NCBI GenBank assembly: GCA_964646205.1
Contig: CAZYAZ010000015.1
Location: forward strand, 1-64,000
Reading direction: 5' to 3'
Source of the DNA: UBA8437 sp964646205
Lineage (GTDB): Bacteria > Planctomycetota > Planctomycetia > Planctomycetales > Planctomycetaceae
DNA length: 64,000 nucleotides
Translations under genes and position numbers: made by a program
Shown: one piece after another, positions 34,283-43,404 of the stretch
How positions within the stretch are numbered: the first letter of the stretch is position 1
Layout: each line of letters starts with the position of its first letter
Notes under the pieces: model-generated
What the model saw: only the letters and a program-made list of their open reading frames with translations
What the model was told of the DNA's origin: nothing
Databases searched by the model: none

Positions 34283-35953
34283 TCAGGCCAATCGGGGGTA
34301 AAAGCGGTAGCTGTAGAGCACCGCGCCGCGAATTTCAAAATGCAATGAGACCGTCTGCCCGACCAGTTCATCAAGGTCGGGCCTGGTCTTCCAGCGGGCG
34401 AAGGAGTACAGCCGTTTGTTGTCGACGGGAATACGGGAATCCTCGAGCGAGTAGCCAGGCAGCGGTGAGCCGTCGGGCCCGATAGCAGCGACCCGGATCG
34501 GCGTGTGTTCCAGGTACTCGACGTTAATGGCCAGGTGCTTTCGTGTCAGCTTGATCGGCGTGGTGCGGACGTGGCCGGGTGGCAGGTTCCGCCACTGGCC
34601 CAGACCGGCAAACCGGTCGAGACCGATGGTCGCCAGCCCCATCGACATCGGCACACCACGGTTGGCGTGCGTCTTGATGCCACCACCGGTGTAATGAATC
34701 AGCAGTTTTTCACCGACTCGTCCGGGTGGATTGTGCGACGGGTAGGCGAGGATACGGTCGAATGACTCTTCCGCTCCCACATCGAGAAATGGCCGGTTGG
34801 GAAACACCCGCTGCCACGCCTGGCCGGGCCGCTGACAGACCAGCTCGCAGGTGGCTCCCAGGCCGGCCAGTGGCCATCGTTCTGCCAGTCCGATGTTCAC
34901 GTTGCCGTAGTTGAACGGCGTGATGCCCCCGTGCCACTGGAAAGTCTTGTTGAACTCGGGATCGGACCCCTTGCCGAAAACCACCTGGAGCTTCGACCAC
35001 TTCTTCCAGTCCTTGCTGGTTCTCAGCGACGCGTTTCGACCGCCCTGGTCGTGAGCCCGTTCGTTGAGCCACCAGCGACGGTTGCGATGGTCACGAGTGA
35101 CCATCATGTAATCGCCTCCCAGGGCGGGAAACAGTCGTCGCGGTTTTCGGGTCCAGTGGATCCCGTCGGGGCTGGTGTCCATGTACTGACCAAAAACCGC
35201 CCGGGAGCGAGCCACCTGTTCGGGGCTGACTCCCGGGTACCGTTTGGGGTACGCGGGAGCCCACATGCGATGATCTTGCATGTTCGCGATCAGCTTGTAT
35301 CGCCGCATCGGATCGGGGTCGTCGTCGTCGCGGACGACGGTCAATCCGTCGAGATTGTTGATCACGCCGATCTGGTTGCCGTGTTCGTCGATTGCTGGAA
35401 GTCCCAGCCCCCGCCGGGCCAATTCCTCGTCGACCAGGTTTTTTCCCTGTGGGTGGCAACTGTAGAAGAGGTTGTTTCTCTTGCTGCCCCGGAATTCAAC
35501 AACTCCCAGGCTGGGCTTGTGCCAATGAACGCCGTCGTGGCTTTCGGCGTAGGCGTATCCTCCGACATCGAGTTGGTCGAATCGACGCTGTGTGTTGAAA
35601 GCGAAGTACCACATCCGGAACAGCCCGTCGGGTTCCTGGATCACGCTGCCCCAGGCCTGGGCTCGTTCGCCTTCCCAGGGGCGGTCGGCCACCAGCACGG
35701 GTCGGGGGTGTTTCCGCAGCCGGTTCATGATCCTCAGGACATGTTTCTGCTCGGAGACTTCGTGATCGTCAATCAACAGGTGCAGATGGGGGTCGTGATG
35801 GTCCTGCGGATCCTTGTTCGTGGCGAGCAGGTAACTCTGGTTGCCATCGTCCGGTGGTGCTGACAGGACGCGGGGCGGTCCACCGGGCGTCCCGGCAGCT
35901 GTGGCGAGGGTGATCGAGGAGGCGAGGAACTGTCGACGAGTTGGGCCGGGCAT
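34283..35953 (-). CDS. Tat-exported GH43/GH32-like five-bladed propeller protein
   Basis: The 556-aa protein starts at ATG 35953 (MPGPTRRQFLASSITLATAAG), a twin-arginine signal. The body has repeated blades with typical furanosidase-like phrases: RMWYFAFNT, AESHDGVHWHKPSLGVVEF, DTSPDGIHWTRKPRRLFPAL, RTSKDWKKWSKLQVVFG. These resemble sequences annotated as GH43/GH32-like or sialidase-like hydrolases in planctomycetes. The catalytic acids cannot be assigned confidently from sequence alone. The C-terminal 90 residues form an extra beta-sandwich-like region (KHLAINVEYLEHTPIRVAAI ... GAVLYSYRF) similar to GH32 C-terminal modules. It is divergent from the unknown gene at 36117 and upstream of the SMP-30-like gene, suggesting oligosaccharide use. 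Confidence 0.78.
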   Translation of the reverse strand: MPGPTRRQFLASSITLATAAGTPGGPPRVLSAPPDDGNQSYLLATNKDPQDHHDPHLHLLIDDHEVSEQKHVLRIMNRLRKHPRPVLVADRPWEGERAQAWGSVIQEPDGLFRMWYFAFNTQRRFDQLDVGGYAYAESHDGVHWHKPSLGVVEFRGSKRNNLFYSCHPQGKNLVDEELARRGLGLPAIDEHGNQIGVINNLDGLTVVRDDDDPDPMRRYKLIANMQDHRMWAPAYPKRYPGVSPEQVARSRAVFGQYMDTSPDGIHWTRKPRRLFPALGGDYMMVTRDHRNRRWWLNERAHDQGGRNASLRTSKDWKKWSKLQVVFGKGSDPEFNKTFQWHGGITPFNYGNVNIGLAERWPLAGLGATCELVCQRPGQAWQRVFPNRPFLDVGAEESFDRILAYPSHNPPGRVGEKLLIHYTGGGIKTHANRGVPMSMGLATIGLDRFAGLGQWRNLPPGHVRTTPIKLTRKHLAINVEYLEHTPIRVAAIGPDGSPLPGYSLEDSRIPVDNKRLYSFARWKTRPDLDELVGQTVSLHFEIRGAVLYSYRFYPRLA

Positions 35954-36116
35954 TCCAGGGAGTCCATCAGGGGCGGGTTGCTGATCGTGTTGATCCGCAT
36001 CGTCGGCCAATCCCGTCGCCAATTCAACGCGCGGCGGGTTGAACCTCGTCTCGGAAAACCCAACACTGTCGGCGGCGAACAACCTCTTGAATTCCCTACC
36101 ACCGAGACCGCAACTC

Positions 36117-37016
36117 ATGCCCCGATGGACCCAGGTTCTGGAACTTGATGCTCAACGCCATGTTGTGTCGGGTGAGACCGATGCCCTGGTGGCCGCTGTT
36201 CGTTCGGGAGCCGATCTGAGGATCGGCACCGGTTTTCGGCACAACGAACACATCGACACCTCTTCGGAACGCGAGGAGTTGATCCGCGAGGTGATGGATT
36301 TTCGTGTGACCTACCTGCTCGAGGACCGGTGGGTGGCGGGGATCGAGAACCTGAGGATGCCCATCGCGTTACCCGACGGATTTGGTCCTCGCGAGTCGAT
36401 GAGTTTTTTCTTGTACAACCAGGATGGCCACCAGGCAATCGCCCGTCCGTTCCTGGACGGCGCGGCCCCAACCGGGGGGCCAGGTGTCTCGGCACCGAAT
36501 CCGTGGCCGGATATGCCCAAGTACCATGAACTGGATGCGTTTGACACCGAGACCAACGCGCCCAGCAGCAACTTTATCTACGACTTCGAGTACTTCCGGT
36601 ATTTCGTTGGGGCCGACTGGGTCGAGGTGCTGTCCCACGAGAGTGATGGGAGCGTGACTTCCGGATCGATCGACCGGTTGGCCGATGCGTTCGCTGCAGG
36701 TGCGGAGATCAAGGTGGCGATCCGCGGCTTGTGTGCGGATCTGGAGGATTCATCGTCGTCGGTCGACCACGAGGTCTTTGTGCACCTGGGAGCCTGCTAC
36801 TACTACACGGAAGAAAAACGGTTGATGGCCGCGGCACACCCGGTGGTACGGACACGACCGGCCACGCCGCTGGGTTACGGCACGGAATCCTGGGATTTTG
36901 GTTGGCTGATGCCCCGGACCGATGGCTTTGTGGCCGGCTGGCTGGTTGACCCGCACACGTTGCAGTTCCGCCGCGAAGACCGTCGCTATGCCATTCGCTG
37001 GTTCGTCAGCCAGTGA
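36117..37016 (+). CDS. Protein of unknown function
   Basis: I do not recognise the family. ATG 36117 (MPRWTQVLELDAQRHVV) gives 299 aa; an upstream in-frame ATG at 36039 lies inside the divergent gene's 5' region and is less likely. There is no signal peptide or membrane segment, and the composition is soluble and slightly acidic. Visible features are an early Arg/His/Glu-rich stretch (TGFRHNEHIDTSSEREELI), a predicted beta-rich middle (FFLYNQDGHQAIARPF) and a C-terminal motif FGWLMPRTDGFVAGWLVDP. It precedes the sialidase-like gene by 117 bp in the same orientation, so the two may be co-expressed. Confidence 0.72.
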   Translation: MPRWTQVLELDAQRHVVSGETDALVAAVRSGADLRIGTGFRHNEHIDTSSEREELIREVMDFRVTYLLEDRWVAGIENLRMPIALPDGFGPRESMSFFLYNQDGHQAIARPFLDGAAPTGGPGVSAPNPWPDMPKYHELDAFDTETNAPSSNFIYDFEYFRYFVGADWVEVLSHESDGSVTSGSIDRLADAFAAGAEIKVAIRGLCADLEDSSSSVDHEVFVHLGACYYYTEEKRLMAAAHPVVRTRPATPLGYGTESWDFGWLMPRTDGFVAGWLVDPHTLQFRREDRRYAIRWFVSQ

Positions 37017-37133
37017 GATGGTCGTCTGGTTTGACAATTGTCAGTCGAACGAGTTGGTTGGAGGGTCTGCGTTGACCGGGTTGCGTGTCCCGGCGACCGC
37101 CAACCAGATTCTCCAATGGAAACGGGTGCCCTG

Positions 37134-38705
37134 ATGAGACTTCGTGGTTTGATGAGTGTGATGGCCGGGCTAGTCGTGGTCGGCGTGTCGTTGCCGACGG
37201 TGGCTCGGTCGGCGGATGTGACCGCGGTGGTGACCCAGGAGGTGCGGCCGGTACTGGTCCGCAACCTCCACAACCGGTTGTTCAAACTGACGGTGACGTG
37301 TCAGCAGCCCTACGTGGTGGTGGACGGATTGACCGTGTCTCTCTCGGGCACTGACGATCGCAAGGATATTGACGTGATCGAGGTCTTCCGTGGCAGTGAT
37401 TTCAATCCGCTGGTGCGTTTTGGGGACCGGGTGGCTGTCTCGGGCAAGCGAGTGAAAATTGCCGGTCACGCGAGGCTCGAGAAGGGTGACAATCACTTTT
37501 GGGTCTCGTGTCGTCTTCGAGCCGACGCGGACCTGGACAATCAGTTGGATGCCACGTGTGTTCGGCTCGAGACGTCCGCCGGTGAAATCCGGCCGGTCGA
37601 CAAGACCAACGGCCAGCGGTTGCGGATTGGCCTGGCACTGCGAAAGCACTTTGACGATGGCGTTCACACGTACCGGATTGCTGCCCTGGCCACATCGGCC
37701 AAGGGCACGCTGCTGTGTGCCTACGACATGCGGCGTCGCAAGGGACGCGACCTGCAGGAGGATATCGATATCGGGTTGATGCGGAGTACCGATGGTGGGC
37801 GGACCTGGACACCACAACAGGTGATCATGGACATGGGGACCTGGGGTGGGCACCCCCAGCATCTCAACGGTGTCAGTGACCCGGGCTTGATTGTCGATCC
37901 CGCGACCGGCCAGATCTGGTGCTTTGCCGTCTGGATGGTTGGCAAGGAAGGGAACCACCAGTGGAACAAGGGGGGCTCGGAAAAGGGCTTTGAGATTGGC
38001 AAGAGTGCGCAGTTCCTGATGGTCACCAGCACCGATGATGGAAAGACCTGGAGCAAGCCGGAGAACATGACACGAACGTGGAAGAAGAAAGACTGGATTC
38101 TCCTGGCCCCTTCGCCGCAGTCGGGCATCGCCTTGTTTGATGGGACCCTGGTGATGCCCACGCAGGGCCGCGATGAGAATGACGGACACTTCTCGAACCT
38201 GCTGGTCAGCACCGATCACGGCAAGAACTGGACGGTCAGTGCCAAGGCCTCGATCGGGAACACCGAGTGCCAGGCGGTGCAACTGGGGGATGGGAGCATC
38301 ATGCTCAACAGTCGTACGGAATCGCCCACCAAGTTTCGCACGGTCACCGTGACCCGCGACGTGGGCAAGACCTGGGCGGCCCACCCGACCAGTCGCAAAA
38401 CACTGATCGAGCCCAACTGCAACGGCAGCATCTACCGGTTCGATTTTCGTCGCGGTGACCGCGATCGTTACGTGCTGTTGTTCGCGAATCCGTTCTCACA
38501 GACAGGTCGCGAAAATCACTCGATCCGCACCAGTTTCGATGATGGGAAAACGTGGCCCAACCGCGTGTTGCTGGACATCGGTCGGGGGGCTGGTTACCCG
38601 AGCCTCTCGCGGGCCGATCGTGGCCATGTGGGAATTGTCTACGAGGGGAGCGGGGCAAAGCTGGTCTACCAGAGAGTCTCCCTGAAGGATTTGATGGGAC
38701 GTTAG
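37134..38705 (+). CDS. Sialidase-like (BNR repeat) exported protein with altered active-site Glu
   Basis: The 523-aa protein (start ATG 37134; ATG 37116 is an alternative) has a signal peptide ending near ARSA. Residues about 25-170 form a BNR-associated N-terminal domain, and the rest a six-bladed sialidase propeller. Asp-boxes are visible: STDGGRTWTP, STDDGKTWSKP, STDHGKNWTV, SFDDGKTWPN. The first Arg of the arginine triad is in TYRIAAL (the usual RIP reads RIA), the Asp-rich loop GRDLQEDIDIGL is present, and the late Tyr is in GAGYPSLS. However, the conserved Glu that activates the Tyr nucleophile (VEL in homologues) is Gln383 here (ECQAVQLGDG). It may be inactive, slowed or use another sugar. 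Ends 21 bp from a strong terminator for the opposite gene. Confidence 0.85.
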   Translation: MRLRGLMSVMAGLVVVGVSLPTVARSADVTAVVTQEVRPVLVRNLHNRLFKLTVTCQQPYVVVDGLTVSLSGTDDRKDIDVIEVFRGSDFNPLVRFGDRVAVSGKRVKIAGHARLEKGDNHFWVSCRLRADADLDNQLDATCVRLETSAGEIRPVDKTNGQRLRIGLALRKHFDDGVHTYRIAALATSAKGTLLCAYDMRRRKGRDLQEDIDIGLMRSTDGGRTWTPQQVIMDMGTWGGHPQHLNGVSDPGLIVDPATGQIWCFAVWMVGKEGNHQWNKGGSEKGFEIGKSAQFLMVTSTDDGKTWSKPENMTRTWKKKDWILLAPSPQSGIALFDGTLVMPTQGRDENDGHFSNLLVSTDHGKNWTVSAKASIGNTECQAVQLGDGSIMLNSRTESPTKFRTVTVTRDVGKTWAAHPTSRKTLIEPNCNGSIYRFDFRRGDRDRYVLLFANPFSQTGRENHSIRTSFDDGKTWPNRVLLDIGRGAGYPSLSRADRGHVGIVYEGSGAKLVYQRVSLKDLMGR

Positions 38706-38725
38706 TTCACCAGCCGGGGCGGCAC

Positions 38726-38770
38726 AAAAAAAACCGGGTGGCTCCAGTCGTGACTGGAAACCACCCGGTT
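38726..38770 (-). terminator. Strong Rho-independent terminator after the RTX gene
   Basis: AACCGGGTGG (38732-38741) is perfectly complementary to CCACCCGGTT (38761-38770), with a second stem CCAGTC/GACTGG (38744-38749, 38752-38757) inside. On the minus strand the hairpin runs into eight T (38733-38726). It terminates the RTX gene ending at 38787 and probably also limits read-through from the converging sialidase-like gene. Confidence 0.88.
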
Positions 38771-38786
38771 CGCAACCACCCACCGA

Positions 38787-40874
38787 TTACGGGAAGATCA
38801 GGTCGAGGCCCGGGCCACCGAAGATCATGTCGGCATCTGGCCCGCCGATCATGATGTCGTTGCCGTTGCCGCCGAGCATGAAATCGTTGCCGGCGTTGCC
38901 GAGCATGATGTCGTTGCCGTCCTGGCCGGCCATGCGGTCGTTGCCGTTGCCGCCGAGCATGACGTCGTTGCCATTGCCACCGAGCATGGCGTCGTTGCCA
39001 TCGCCGCCGAGCATGACGTCGTTGCCATCGCCACCGAGCATGATGTCGTTGCCAGCGTCGCCGAACATCCGGTCGTTGCCCGCCTCGCCAAGCATGATGT
39101 CGCGGCCGTTGCCGCCAGACATCCGGTCGTTGCCGTTCCCGCCTCGCAGGTAATCATTGCCGTCCTGGCCATTCATGATGTCGTCGCCGTTGCCGCCATC
39201 GAGCCGGTCGTTGCCCACTCCGCCCAGCAGTTGGTCACCACCGGTACCGCCCTCGAGCACATCATCACCGCTGCCGCCGTCGAGACGGTCTCGCCCCTCG
39301 TTGCCGGCGAGGAGGTCATTGTCGCGGCCGCCCCAGAGCAGATCGTTGCCCAGCCCACCGATGAGCATGTCCAGGCCATCCCCGCCCATCAGCCAGTCGT
39401 TGCCAAGTTCACCGAAGAGCTGGTCGTTGCCGTCATTGCCCAGCAGCAGGTCATTGCCGGCGTGTCCGTGGATCACGTCGTCTCCCTCGCCGCCGATGGC
39501 CAGGTCGGAACCGTTGTTTCCGCTGATCAGGTCGGAGCCGTCTCCGCCAATCAACCAGTCGTTGCCGGCACCGCCAGAGATGGTGTCGTCACCGTCTTCT
39601 CCGTAGATCCGGTCATTCCCGGACCCACTTTCGACGACGTCGTCGCCCTGTCCGGCCTGGACCATCACGTTGGTTGTGACGGCGGCGTCGATCAAGACAG
39701 TGTCGTCACCGACGCTCGAGTCGATCACGATTGGTCCTTCGGTGTCGAGTCCCTGCGTGATCGTGTAGCTGTCGCTACGGATCAAGTCGGTCATACCACT
39801 GTCGTAGAACGCGTCGATCTGGACCTGTGTCACGCCGCCGCCCAGGTCGGTCAGCGTGATCAGGTCGTGGGCCCCGGTGCCGGTGACGTAGGCGAAATCG
39901 GGCACGCCGTCACGATCGGTGTCTCGCAGCCCGATGTCCGGGTCGGAAGCGAGAATCTCGTAATTGTTGACCAGCGTCCCGCTGCCATTCAATTGCAGGT
40001 CGAAACGGGTGACGATGTTGTTGGTTTCACGGGTGATGGATCCGTGACGGATCGTGTCGCCGCTGGAGAGCAGTCGTTCCTGCGGAGTCAGCCCCTTGGT
40101 GTGGTACAGCCCGAAGGTGTGCATTGCCTCGTGGACGACGGTGTAGGCCACCCGGTGTGCCAGGTTCTCGTTGAATTCCTCGGTTCCCGAAATGCCACTG
40201 GTGGCCGAGACGATCGTGTCGGTGAAGGTCAGGGTCGCCTCGTCGTGGTTGTTGCCGGTTGCGGAGAACAGGTCCTCTCCGGCGGCGATGCCGTACAGGC
40301 CTGACGCTGAACCGACGAGCCCACCACCGGCGGTGATGGCGGGCGAGGAGAGTTCCATCACGAAGTTGTAGGCATCGTGTTCTCCATACCCGTCGAACCC
40401 GGCCATTCCCGTGTCGTTGTTTTGCAGGGTGTTGACCACGTCGAGAAAGCTGGAGGCTCCGACACCGACCACCTCGAAGTCGAAGGCGTTGAGTTCACGT
40501 TGCACGATCGGCAACACGGCATTCTGCAGGGCCAGGGCATCACTCGCATCGATCACCGCATCGCCATTGAAGTCGTACTGCACGGGATTGAAATCGAGTT
40601 GGTCGGAACTGGACAGTCCGCCGTAACCCTGCAAGTCGGATCCGGTTCCGTAACCGTTGGTGCCGGCCCCGTCGATGTTCTGGAAGTCCTCGACGGTCGT
40701 CGACATGCCACCTGCCGGCAGCGCGGTGCCGAAGTCGAGGTAGAACATGGTTGTCAGCAGTGTGCGGGATTCCAGCGACTCGGCCGAGACGACGCCACGG
40801 CGTCCCCGGCGTGGGCGGGGGCGGGCGGGGGAGAGCAGGCGTGCGATCCGGCGGGTCCAGTTGGTGAAACGCAT
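38787..40874 (-). CDS. RTX-repeat metzincin-like metalloprotease with LEPR-XLL-like N-terminus
   Basis: ATG 40874 is preceded by GAGGAA about 8 bases upstream, giving 695 aa. Residues 1-43 are Arg-rich and contain AESLESRTLLT, resembling the planctomycete LEPR-XLL motif found on large surface proteins. Residues 99-112 (QYDFNGDAVIDASD) look like a dockerin/EF-hand calcium loop. Residues 248-258 read HEAMHTFGLYH, a perfect HExxHxxGxxH zinc motif of metzincins. Residues 407-694 are 32 contiguous GGxGxDxxx RTX nonapeptides; the protein ends one residue later. It is therefore probably a secreted calcium-dependent protease. There is no C-terminal stretch beyond the repeats of the kind that normally carries the type I secretion signal. 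A strong terminator follows the gene. Confidence 0.88.
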   Translation of the reverse strand: MRFTNWTRRIARLLSPARPRPRRGRRGVVSAESLESRTLLTTMFYLDFGTALPAGGMSTTVEDFQNIDGAGTNGYGTGSDLQGYGGLSSSDQLDFNPVQYDFNGDAVIDASDALALQNAVLPIVQRELNAFDFEVVGVGASSFLDVVNTLQNNDTGMAGFDGYGEHDAYNFVMELSSPAITAGGGLVGSASGLYGIAAGEDLFSATGNNHDEATLTFTDTIVSATSGISGTEEFNENLAHRVAYTVVHEAMHTFGLYHTKGLTPQERLLSSGDTIRHGSITRETNNIVTRFDLQLNGSGTLVNNYEILASDPDIGLRDTDRDGVPDFAYVTGTGAHDLITLTDLGGGVTQVQIDAFYDSGMTDLIRSDSYTITQGLDTEGPIVIDSSVGDDTVLIDAAVTTNVMVQAGQGDDVVESGSGNDRIYGEDGDDTISGGAGNDWLIGGDGSDLISGNNGSDLAIGGEGDDVIHGHAGNDLLLGNDGNDQLFGELGNDWLMGGDGLDMLIGGLGNDLLWGGRDNDLLAGNEGRDRLDGGSGDDVLEGGTGGDQLLGGVGNDRLDGGNGDDIMNGQDGNDYLRGGNGNDRMSGGNGRDIMLGEAGNDRMFGDAGNDIMLGGDGNDVMLGGDGNDAMLGGNGNDVMLGGNGNDRMAGQDGNDIMLGNAGNDFMLGGNGNDIMIGGPDADMIFGGPGLDLIFP
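38793..39656 (-). repeat. Array of 32 tandem 27-bp RTX units
   Basis: The last 288 codons before the final Pro encode 32 back-to-back nonapeptides of form GGxGxDxxx with no spacer. At the DNA level this is a 27-bp period; the C-terminal units are nearly identical (repeated GGxGNDxML), which suggests recent duplication, while the N-terminal units are more diverged (for example GHAGNDLLL, GELGNDWLM). Each pair of units should bind one Ca2+ in a beta-roll. Confidence 0.95.
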
Positions 40875-40944
40875 GGCGGGTTCCTCGAGTTCGGGTGGAT
40901 GAACAGCGAATGGGAGTGTCGCTGTTCTTCGAGGAACGCTTGCG

Positions 40945-43404
40945 TCACGGATGTGACGCCGTTTTTTGGTCCGCGATTTGTTTTTCCGATTTTTTGGGGT
41001 TCGGCTTGGAGGTTTTGCGGATGCCGACAAAGCTGGTGCGAGATTGTCGTGCCGAGAGGGCCAGGCAGTGGTCCAGTGTTCGCTTGGTCGCCAGCGTGTC
41101 GGAATGAGATTCGCCCCGGTGGGTCACCTGTGCGGTCCAGGCCGCTCGCAACTCGGTCTCGGCCTCGTCCAGCCTCCGTTGCCGGATCAACGTCCGTCCG
41201 AGGTTGGCTTGTGTCTTGAGTGTCGAAGGGTGGTGGTCTCCGATCACCCTGCGACGGATCGTCAGCACGTCGCGGTTGATTGCTTCGGCCTCCCTGGCCT
41301 TTCCGAGCCTCAGCAGGATGTTGGCCAGATTGTGACGCGTGTTGAGCGTGAAGGGATGCTCGGCTCCGAGCGTACGCTGCTTGATCTCCAGTGTTCGTTC
41401 ATAGAGTGCTTTTGCTTCTGAGTGTCGTTTCATCAATCCCAGCATCTGTGCGTGGTTGTGCATGGCCGAGAGCGTGTCGGGGTGAGTGTTTCCCAGGGTC
41501 CGTTTCCGAGCGGCCAGGGTGTTCTCGCTCAATGGCAGCGCTTCCTCGAGCCGTCTCAGTCCCTTGAGACAGAGCATGAGGTTGTTCATTGCCTTGAGCG
41601 TTCTCACGTCGTCGGGGCCATCGATCCGGATGCGATCGTCGAGCACTTTCTGGTAGTGCTCAAGGGCCTGTTCGAAACGACACATTTTCAGCAGGCACAA
41701 TCCGAGGTTGTGACGTGCCATCAGCACCAGCCGATCCCGGGCGGTGCAATCGTCCCGCAGGCCGTTGTAAGCCTGCTGGTGGAGCTCCAGCGCCTGGGCA
41801 AGCCGGCCTCGATGAGTCAGGGCGGTGGCCAGCAAAGACGTTGCGGCATGCGTTTCACGGTGCTGTGGGCCGAGTGTGGCCTGTCGGTTCTTGACGGCGC
41901 GTTGCAGTTGATCGATTGCCTGCAGGTGCAGCCCCAGCGCGTCGTAGCTCTCGCCCAGTGACATCTGGATCGACGCGGCGGTGGCCGGTTGGTCGGCAAA
42001 CACGGTTTCGACGCGTCCGGCGGCATGATCGAGGATCGATCGGGCCGAAAGAGGGCGGCCGAGTCGTCGATCGGGCCGGAGATCGCGGATCACTTCCGAG
42101 ACCAGGAACCGGGTCAAAGCCTCCGCTCGTTGCGAGTCTCGCTCGGACTGTTGTTTCAATGACGTGGCTTCAGCCTTGGCGGTCTGTTCGCGATCGAAGC
42201 CCACCTGGCGGGCCCATTTCGCCGCTTCACGTGATCTCGCCAATTCGCGAGATTCCATGGCTTGTTGACGAAAGTGGCTGGCCGCCGCGATGGATCCGAC
42301 TGTCAGGGTCATCAGCAACAGGATGGCCAGCGAGGTCATGCTGGCCAGGGCGGGATTCCTGTGGCACCAGCGGAGAGTGCGGCCGCACCAGCCGATGCGA
42401 CGGGCCATGATTGGCTCTCCGGCCAGGAAATTCTCGAGGTCTTTGGCCAGGGCCTCGGCCGATTGGTACCGGCAGTCGGGGTCAGGATCCATGGCCCTGG
42501 CAATGATGGTTTGCAGGTCCCGAGAGATTTCTGGGACGAGCGAATGGAGGGACCGCGGCTGACGGTCCCAGGGGCTGTCATCGGAACCGAAGGCCGGTTC
42601 GTGTGCGATCAATTCGAACAGGGTTGCTCCGAGGCTGTAGACGTCGCTTCTCGCATCGGCTTCACCCCGGAAACATTCCGGTGCCATGTAACGGTGGGTG
42701 CCCAGGATCGCGCCGGTGGCTGTCAGGTCTTCCGCTTCACGACTCCTGGCCAGTCCGAAATCGCTGAGCCAGATCGTGCCGTGTCGGTCCAGCAGCAGGT
42801 TTGCCGGCTTGACGTCTCGGTGGATGACACCTTGCCGGTGAGCATAATCCAGCGCGTCGGCCGCCTGTCGGCCAATGTCAGCGATCGCCTGTTCGACCGT
42901 CGAATGTGACCCCAGCGTGTAGCGGGTGGCGCGATCATCGAGTTGGTCGAGCGAGATGCCATCGATGAACTGCATCGCGAGAAAGTGGACACCCTGCTCG
43001 TGTCCCTGCGAGAAGACCGGCACGATGTTGGTGTGATGCAACGCCGCGGCCGCACGTGCCTCGGCTCCAAACCGTTCGATCCGTTGCGGGTCGAGCCACT
43101 CGCTGGCCGGCAGCAGTTTCAGGGCGACACGGCGGTCGACGGAGCGTTGATGGGCCTCGTAGACGATTCCCATGCCACCTCGTCCGATTTCCCGAACAAT
43201 CTCGAAGTCTCCCAGCGGACCCGTTGGAGGCACAAACCGTTCTGCTGCATCAGCTGCCAGTTCGGCCCGGAGCGTGGCGAGACGGTCGCCCTGGGCGTCG
43301 ACAACCGATTGGCGACGCAGGCAGCCGGTTCGGCCCCAATCCGAGAGCAGTTCCCGCCACGTTGTGAGGTCGACGCCCGAGTTGTTTGGTGCCGTGTCGG
43401 TCAT
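40945..43404 (-). CDS. Serine/threonine protein kinase with TPR sensor
   Basis: The 819-aa membrane kinase has a glycine loop IGRGGMGIVYEA (residues 73-84), catalytic Lys96 (ALKLLP), catalytic loop HRDVKPANLLL with Asp197, and DFG at 215-217. The kinase domain ends near 330, followed by one membrane helix at about 351-376. The C-terminal half (about 460-800) is a set of TPR-type repeats of the kinesin-light-chain-like kind, with recurring LGxxHPxTL motifs, probably a protein-protein sensor outside or at the membrane. The start ATG 43404 overlaps the stop of the sigma-factor gene by four bases (ATGA). Kinase and ECF sigma factor encoded as such a pair is a planctomycete arrangement; the kinase is expected to control the sigma factor by phosphorylation. 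Confidence 0.92.
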   Translation of the reverse strand: MTDTAPNNSGVDLTTWRELLSDWGRTGCLRRQSVVDAQGDRLATLRAELAADAAERFVPPTGPLGDFEIVREIGRGGMGIVYEAHQRSVDRRVALKLLPASEWLDPQRIERFGAEARAAAALHHTNIVPVFSQGHEQGVHFLAMQFIDGISLDQLDDRATRYTLGSHSTVEQAIADIGRQAADALDYAHRQGVIHRDVKPANLLLDRHGTIWLSDFGLARSREAEDLTATGAILGTHRYMAPECFRGEADARSDVYSLGATLFELIAHEPAFGSDDSPWDRQPRSLHSLVPEISRDLQTIIARAMDPDPDCRYQSAEALAKDLENFLAGEPIMARRIGWCGRTLRWCHRNPALASMTSLAILLLMTLTVGSIAAASHFRQQAMESRELARSREAAKWARQVGFDREQTAKAEATSLKQQSERDSQRAEALTRFLVSEVIRDLRPDRRLGRPLSARSILDHAAGRVETVFADQPATAASIQMSLGESYDALGLHLQAIDQLQRAVKNRQATLGPQHRETHAATSLLATALTHRGRLAQALELHQQAYNGLRDDCTARDRLVLMARHNLGLCLLKMCRFEQALEHYQKVLDDRIRIDGPDDVRTLKAMNNLMLCLKGLRRLEEALPLSENTLAARKRTLGNTHPDTLSAMHNHAQMLGLMKRHSEAKALYERTLEIKQRTLGAEHPFTLNTRHNLANILLRLGKAREAEAINRDVLTIRRRVIGDHHPSTLKTQANLGRTLIRQRRLDEAETELRAAWTAQVTHRGESHSDTLATKRTLDHCLALSARQSRTSFVGIRKTSKPNPKKSEKQIADQKTASHP

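Noticed and set aside
38793..39656. The 27-bp periodic array could be a CRISPR or minisatellite.
   Set aside because: There are no spacers; the period equals nine codons of GGxGxDxxx in a clear coding frame.
39231..40304. A 357-codon plus-strand frame opposite the RTX gene.
   Set aside because: It mirrors the repeats in reverse complement (Val/Ala-rich periodicity) and has no ribosome-binding site or known motif.
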